A DNA stretch of 64,000 nt from Flammula alnicola. Lineage: Eukaryota; Basidiomycota; Agaricomycetes; Agaricales; Strophariaceae. The DNA lies in assembly GCA_015499995.1 (NCBI GenBank), contig JADNRV010000110.1, forward strand, positions 1 to 64,000, written 5' to 3'. Below, in pieces: positions 59,491-64,000 of the stretch; position 1 is the stretch's first letter, and each line of letters opens with the position of its first letter. Below the pieces are notes generated by a model, which ran no database searches, was not told the DNA's origin, and saw nothing but the letters and a program-made list of their open reading frames with translations. A program made the translations under genes and the position numbers.

Positions 59491-59643
59491 TCACGTCGAA
59501 GCGCAACTTGAGCAGCGGACTATGGGAATACTTGCCTGACCGGCACGCTGAGGATTGGCGCATTTCACCCCAGCGGGACAGCGTACAATTATATCATACT
59601 TTCGTCCACATTTGTCGCACTGAGCCTGTTGAGAGGTGCACAT
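59491..59643 (-). CDS. Small seven-cysteine protein, module copy 2
   Basis: 50 aa, starting MCTSQQAQCDKC, with cysteines at 2, 9, 12, 22, 28, 44 and 47. These match copy 1 in order, and the first four are at the same residue numbers. It differs by a shorter loop after the fourth cysteine and by ending soon after the last CxxC. There is no signal peptide or membrane span, so it is likely cytosolic or nuclear. Translation from the ATG at 59643 is preferred to the upstream ATG at 59715, because copy 1 starts at the same MC. Divergent from the kinase-like gene at 60202 (558 bases between starts). Confidence 0.6.
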   Translation of the reverse strand: MCTSQQAQCDKCGRKYDIIVRCPAGVKCANPQRAGQASIPIVRCSSCAST

Positions 59644-60201
59644 ACCCGAGTAGTAGCGATGAATCTGAGTGATACAGAAGACGATTCCGAGGGAAAACGA
59701 GCTACTAACCTCCATCGAAAAGACGTACCAATTTATGGAGGCAAAAAAAGCGCTCGTCGTACTATCATCTTGAATATAATTTCCTGAAGGAGGTCACGTT
59801 TAGATACCCGTCTGTAATGTACGGGTATACGTAGTCTATGCGAGTTGAAAGACTTACGACGCGACGTTCCGGTCGAGAACAGCAACGGAATGTCCCTTTC
59901 CGGTAATCGCTTGGGGATTCGCCGAAATGTGAAAAGGAAATGAGACGCTACTACGATTCCTGGTATTAGGGACCTACATTTTTTATTCCCAAAACTGGAC
60001 GGCGCTCTTGAAGGGACGGGAGTGATAAAATGCAGTCTAAGTACGATCACTTGTCAGGATCAGAGATTATCTCAGCAACCGATACCGTAAACGCGGCAGC
60101 GGCGTGTTCTCGGACCGCGTGATCTTCTGATCAGCAAGTCCTGACTCTCACGAATTCGAACCTCATCTGCCCACAAACTATCACCGACGCCCACAACGAC
60201 C

Positions 60202-61625
60202 ATGTCAGAGTATCAGTTTCCCTTCCAAGCCATCCCCGATTCTTGTCCCATTCCTCCAGGCGTTGTAGCTCTTATTGGGGGCATTGTGGGAGAGCGACCT
60301 ATCTATGCCTTGTGGAAGGACAGAAAAGAAATAATCATTCAAGCGCCCGAAAGTGGAGACCTCCTGGAAGTGGATCCAGATGATCCGCACTATATGTGGA
60401 AAGTGACGTGCAAAGCCCGAAAGATATACGCGAATTACCTGGAGATAATTGTTCGTCATTCTGCAACCCTCTAACTCTACGTTCGTTACTGATGCATTTT
60501 GATAGCAAGCACTCCTTCCGTGTATCGATTTCGGAAAGACGAACTGGGCGTACTTGTTCAAGGATCACAAAACTCGCCAATATGTGATCAGACAGAAGGA
60601 AAAGATACTCAATATCGTTTCCTGCCCCACGTGGGCCACGCTCATTAGAGAAGATGAAATCGAATTTACCGTCTGGGGAGTATGTGCTGATCGACGAGGA
60701 ATTTGGAAGGGAAAGAAAGTTGGTACGGGCGCTTCTTTCATGAATTTACCACCTTAATACTCATAATATCTGTTTAACGCCAGACGTTATTTACGCGTGG
60801 AACAATCAGGAGCTCTGGTGCCTCAACCAAGGCATGTATGGGTATCGAGCGGTTCAGGGCTTAGACGTCACCTTTGAGGTCTACGGCCATCTCATTGGTA
60901 AGAACAATGCTGTCATTGGTCTGGTCAGCGAAGCAGCTTGGGGAAGAATGATCAAACCGACTGACGCCGCACTCATCCATCACACCATTTCGCGGATTCA
61001 GAGCTGGGGATGCCTCTACAAAGGTTGCCTCACCAACCGCTTCATGATTGCAGATGGTAAAGTTCGGCTTCTCGAACTAAACTGCATCACTCCGTATCAG
61101 GATAGAGTGCAACTGGAGCTAGATGCCGAAATATGGCACTGGAAGGAGCTGTATCAACTCTTCAAGGAAATAAACGACCTTGGACCATACGGGAATTATA
61201 GAATTCCCCCTTTACGCTTCACGAGCTCGTACAGAGATCTGGACTTTATCTCTCCTTCGCCCCGACCCGACCTGCCTCTGGGAGGGATGTTTCTATACCC
61301 CGGATTCTTTCGTACCTTTGACGTCGAAATGTGGACAGGCTACAAGCCTGTGGAAGAGGATAAGCCCAACAACGCTGTCTCTCGTCGTCGCAGAGTATTT
61401 CCCCGTTCCATTAAGCTGATCGCAAACTTCAACGCAGCTGAGCCGTCGCCACTCGTTAATGCTCGAGAGGAAATGGGAACGATGCTGAACATTTCGAGCC
61501 CAGTCCACCGGCAACGAAATCGCCCGCTCGCTATTTCACACCATCCGTACTACCGTCAACCAAGAGCTAGTGGAAGGGTCAAGGCGTTAACTTTCAACTC
61601 CGATGATACAGTTAGTACTGTCTGA
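60202..61625 (+). CDS. Kinase-like protein with altered catalytic loop, module copy 2
   Basis: Exons 60202-60450, 60506-60722 and 60784-61625 give 435 aa. Intron positions and phases are identical to the copy 1 gene. The N-terminal domain keeps CPIPPGVVALIGG, ALWKD, a DPDDP motif and YLEII. The kinase-like core has FEVYGHLI, GLVSEAAWGRMIK, GCLYKGCLTN (231-240) at the catalytic-loop position and GKVRLLEL (247-254) at the DFG position. The catalytic Asp is again missing. EIWHWKELYQLF and LGPYGNYRIPP follow, then a basic, Arg-rich tail. Conservation of these unusual loops in both paralogues argues that they are functional rather than decay. Substrate and partners are unknown; the divergent cysteine protein is the obvious candidate partner. 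Confidence 0.75.
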
Positions 61626-62630
61626 TGGAGCACATCCCGCAACGCAAAGTAAACAGACATTCGTTTTACATGCGACTATACACTAAGTAGGTAGTCTATG
61701 GTTTCAATATGGTCCGTTCTTCTCGTAGGTGAATTCATTTGGTAACTTTTAATGATCGACTAGTCATCTTAATGTGGCGCGTTTGCGCCGCATTCTCACT
61801 TTGAAAGTAACAAGTACATTCATATTTGACTATATATGTGGCATTAACCAACTAAACGCCACAGATAAAGCAGAGCCTGTTCTATTTTTTGGTGGCCGGA
61901 ATAGTACTGAAATAGGCGCCCGTTTCTCGATCCATATCAGATTTGCATTTGAGAAATGGCCACATCATCATTTTAACATGGAGCGCCCATTCATTTCAGG
62001 TCTTTAATGTAGTGTATAGAGTCTAGACGGCAGTTTTATGCTCAGATCACATCTCTCAGATATATTTAGCAAGATGGCTTCAGTGGGTATCACGCGAGCG
62101 GCGAAGCCTCGTGAGATCTTGGTTCCGTATTATTAACCTTTGCTACCGAGAGAATACCGTCATGCGATCGATTCGGACTGGCTTTTTCTCCGAAAGACCT
62201 TCAAGTGTTTTGTGTAGTGACTCAGAGAAAGAACATTGCATCTTTCAGTATCAGAATGAACCGAGCGCACTGTAGAAATGACCGTCATCATTCTCTGTCT
62301 GTTCTTAGATATTTTGTGTTTGACGTAATTTGAGAGGGATTTATGGATCTCCAGGTTCACCGGCATGTCAGAAAACGTATTTCTACTGTGGCGTTCAACT
62401 GGATACGATGTGTGTATGTCATGGTGTCTTCAGAGAAGCCAAGAACATGAAGGATCGCCCTGCGGAACAATCGGCAATTGCCGGCCAAGCATCTCATGAT
62501 CGCTTCGGGCGGCCAGCCCTTCGCTTCCTTCTCCACCTTGTCCTCTGACCTTACTCTTCAAGGTTTCGTCTTCCGGTTTCTCAGCTGTGTCGACGAATAG
62601 CGATACCTCCAACATACATATATTCTTGCG
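61626..62630. other. Intergenic, no gene recognised
   Basis: About 1 kb AT-rich spacer after the copy 2 kinase-like gene; short ORFs only. Confidence 0.45.
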
Positions 62631-63430
62631 ATGTTACAATATCTCACAATCTTTACCTTGTTTGTCTTTCTGAGTCTGCAGATATTTGCATCACCTGCTC
62701 CGGTGCCCGTTGGGAATTCTCTTGCTCTTGAGCGACGCACAGACCCGGTGTTCCCCGACTCACCTCCTTCATGTCCTATCTGCCAGCAGGTAAGCCATAA
62801 TCGACAAGCCATCTTGGAAGAATTCAGGACCCAGGAAGCCCAGGCGTTGGAGAGCACCGTTCAATCTTTCTCGTATTTTCTGATGTCTTGATGCACACGA
62901 ATTTGTGCTAACTACAATCAGAATTATCCCAGCATCAATAGCTGTGCTCAAGCGGCTCCTGTCCTTGCCAATTTCTCGATGGTCAGTGGTTCATATCTAT
63001 CCTCGTCTGTTTGCCGTATTTGATCCCCCGAAGATCATATTTAATCCAGGAGCCTTCCTTGATGTCATAAAGTGTGCATGTGGAGACACTTTCCAATCTG
63101 TATTCCCTCAATGCGTTGACTGGTGTGTCTCGTTACTCTTAACCTCTTGCTGACGTGCATTGAAGTAATATTATCATATCCCTCAGTTTCATCCAGACCG
63201 ATCAGGACGATGTTCTCAACACCCCAGATCTACCTGGCCTTGTAAATGACACAAGGAAAATATGCGCACTCGAGAGTACGTTGCTTGGAAACGTGTCTGG
63301 GGTGAACAGCTCCCCCACGCCAACACCAACATCTGGAGGAATGAGGGTTGCAAGAGAACGCGAACTAGGTCTTGCAGTAACCATTTCACTCATTGGAATG
63401 TCTTTACTCGCCGGATATCTAGGATTTTGA
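62631..63430 (+). CDS. Small secreted Cys-rich, GPI-type protein, 183 aa
   Basis: Exons 62631-62789, 62922-62981, 63034-63122 and 63187-63430. A signal peptide (MLQYLTIFTLFVFLSLQIFA) is followed by a mature part with SCPICQQ, INSCAQAAPVLANFS, IKCACGDTFQSVFPQCVDC and a final Cys in KICALE. A Thr/Pro/Ser-rich stretch and a hydrophobic end (AVTISLIGMSLLAGYLGF) suggest a GPI anchor. Eight or more cysteines in such a short ectodomain indicate disulphides. This layout is common among basidiomycete cell-surface or effector-like proteins; no named domain is recognised. The first intron is 132 bases, longer than the rest in the window. Confidence 0.8.
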
Positions 63431-63852
63431 TGGACGATTTGAATGATATTCACGGGCATCGGACAAGACCATTCACGAAAGTTATTCACGACCATGTACT
63501 TAGCATTAACGACCTAGCCACGACATTTGTAACGACCTTCACGTCACTTTGTATAAAGAAATCATTGTCCAGAATATTTTCCTCAGGCTGAGATTTGAGT
63601 CTCTAAAGATTCCCGAGGCCTTGGTGTCCACAGACTACTATCGCCAGTACTGATGATGTGCAGTCAATTCTTCATAAATTCATGACGAATTGCTTTATTA
63701 TGAGCGTTAGGCGTGCGCGTGACTGAGCCTTGTTGTTCACGGACGCCCACGACCTTTGTCATGTACCCCATTACGTCCAACTTCTTTCCAGTGACACTTC
63801 TTGTACTCACACCGCATGATCTAAGAAACTGGGAATACTAAATCGCGTCTCG
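63431..63852. other. Intergenic
   Basis: Between two plus-strand genes; holds the 3' UTR of the secreted protein and the promoter of the next gene. No ORF supported. Confidence 0.5.
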
Positions 63853-64000
63853 ATGGCGAGTACAAGCAACAACACTGGCCGGCTGTCGTCGATTTTCTCT
63901 TTTGGGCGAGCACCTCTACGCCCGCTGCAACCACAGCCGCCACCGCAACCGCCATTATCAGAATTTTCAACACGCTCTGTAGCAGATAGCGCCTGGTCAT
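63853..64000 (+). CDS. Start of an unidentified gene, cut by the window edge
   Basis: An ATG at 63853 opens a frame that is still open at the window end (49 codons). It reads MASTSNNTGRLSSIFSFGR and then a Pro/Gln-rich stretch. Such low-complexity N-termini precede many kinds of domain, so no function can be offered. The minus strand is also open here, so the call rests on the clean start and the composition. Confidence 0.45.
   Translation, partial: MASTSNNTGRLSSIFSFGRAPLRPLQPQPPPQPPLSEFSTRSVADSAWS

Overview
The window reads as nuclear DNA of a filamentous basidiomycete (Agaricomycetes-type). The genes are cut by many 50-60 base GT-AG introns with TNAAC-like branch points. There is a 12-exon G-alpha gene with a long helical-domain insert, a cluster of large F-box-like proteins of the kind amplified in mushrooms, and small GPI or secreted proteins of basidiomycete type. 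All gene models were spliced by hand. Almost every one closes in frame from ATG to stop, which is the main support for them.

Layout. 1-9 kb is repeat-rich: a retrotransposon Gag-like frame entering from the left edge, three double-hairpin elements, five copies of a paired GGGTCTCC motif, a 70-base minisatellite, and palindromic MITE-like elements. 9-15.1 kb holds gene wreckage: the 3' exons of an F-box-type gene, and an Svf1-like pseudogene split in two by a 3.1 kb segment carrying an intact secreted phospholipase C/phosphoesterase gene. 15.9-36.4 kb is mostly conserved housekeeping: DHHC palmitoyltransferase (-), a trypsin-fold protein (+) whose start codon appears split by an intron, a duplicated scrap of G-alpha, the G-alpha gene (+), an NHX-type Na+/H+ exchanger (-), mitochondrial OXA1 (-) divergent from a DUF202 membrane protein (+), an uncertain gene, and a conserved coiled-coil protein (-).

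36.8-49.1 kb is an F-box-like gene cluster: three intact paralogues (537, 563 and 561 aa) plus unassigned debris, interrupted by translation elongation factor 1-beta. 51.7-52.7 kb is a GPI-type DUF7729-like protein. 56.4-61.7 kb is the most unusual part: a divergent two-gene module, repeated in tandem with a period of about 3.0 kb. Each copy has a tiny protein with seven aligned cysteines on the minus strand and a 435-447 aa kinase-like protein, with its catalytic Asp apparently replaced, on the plus strand. The window ends with a secreted Cys-rich protein and the start of an unidentified gene.

The housekeeping genes share no pathway. The accessory parts (F-box cluster, kinase-like/Cys modules, phospholipase C cassette, repeats) look like fast-evolving lineage-specific content.
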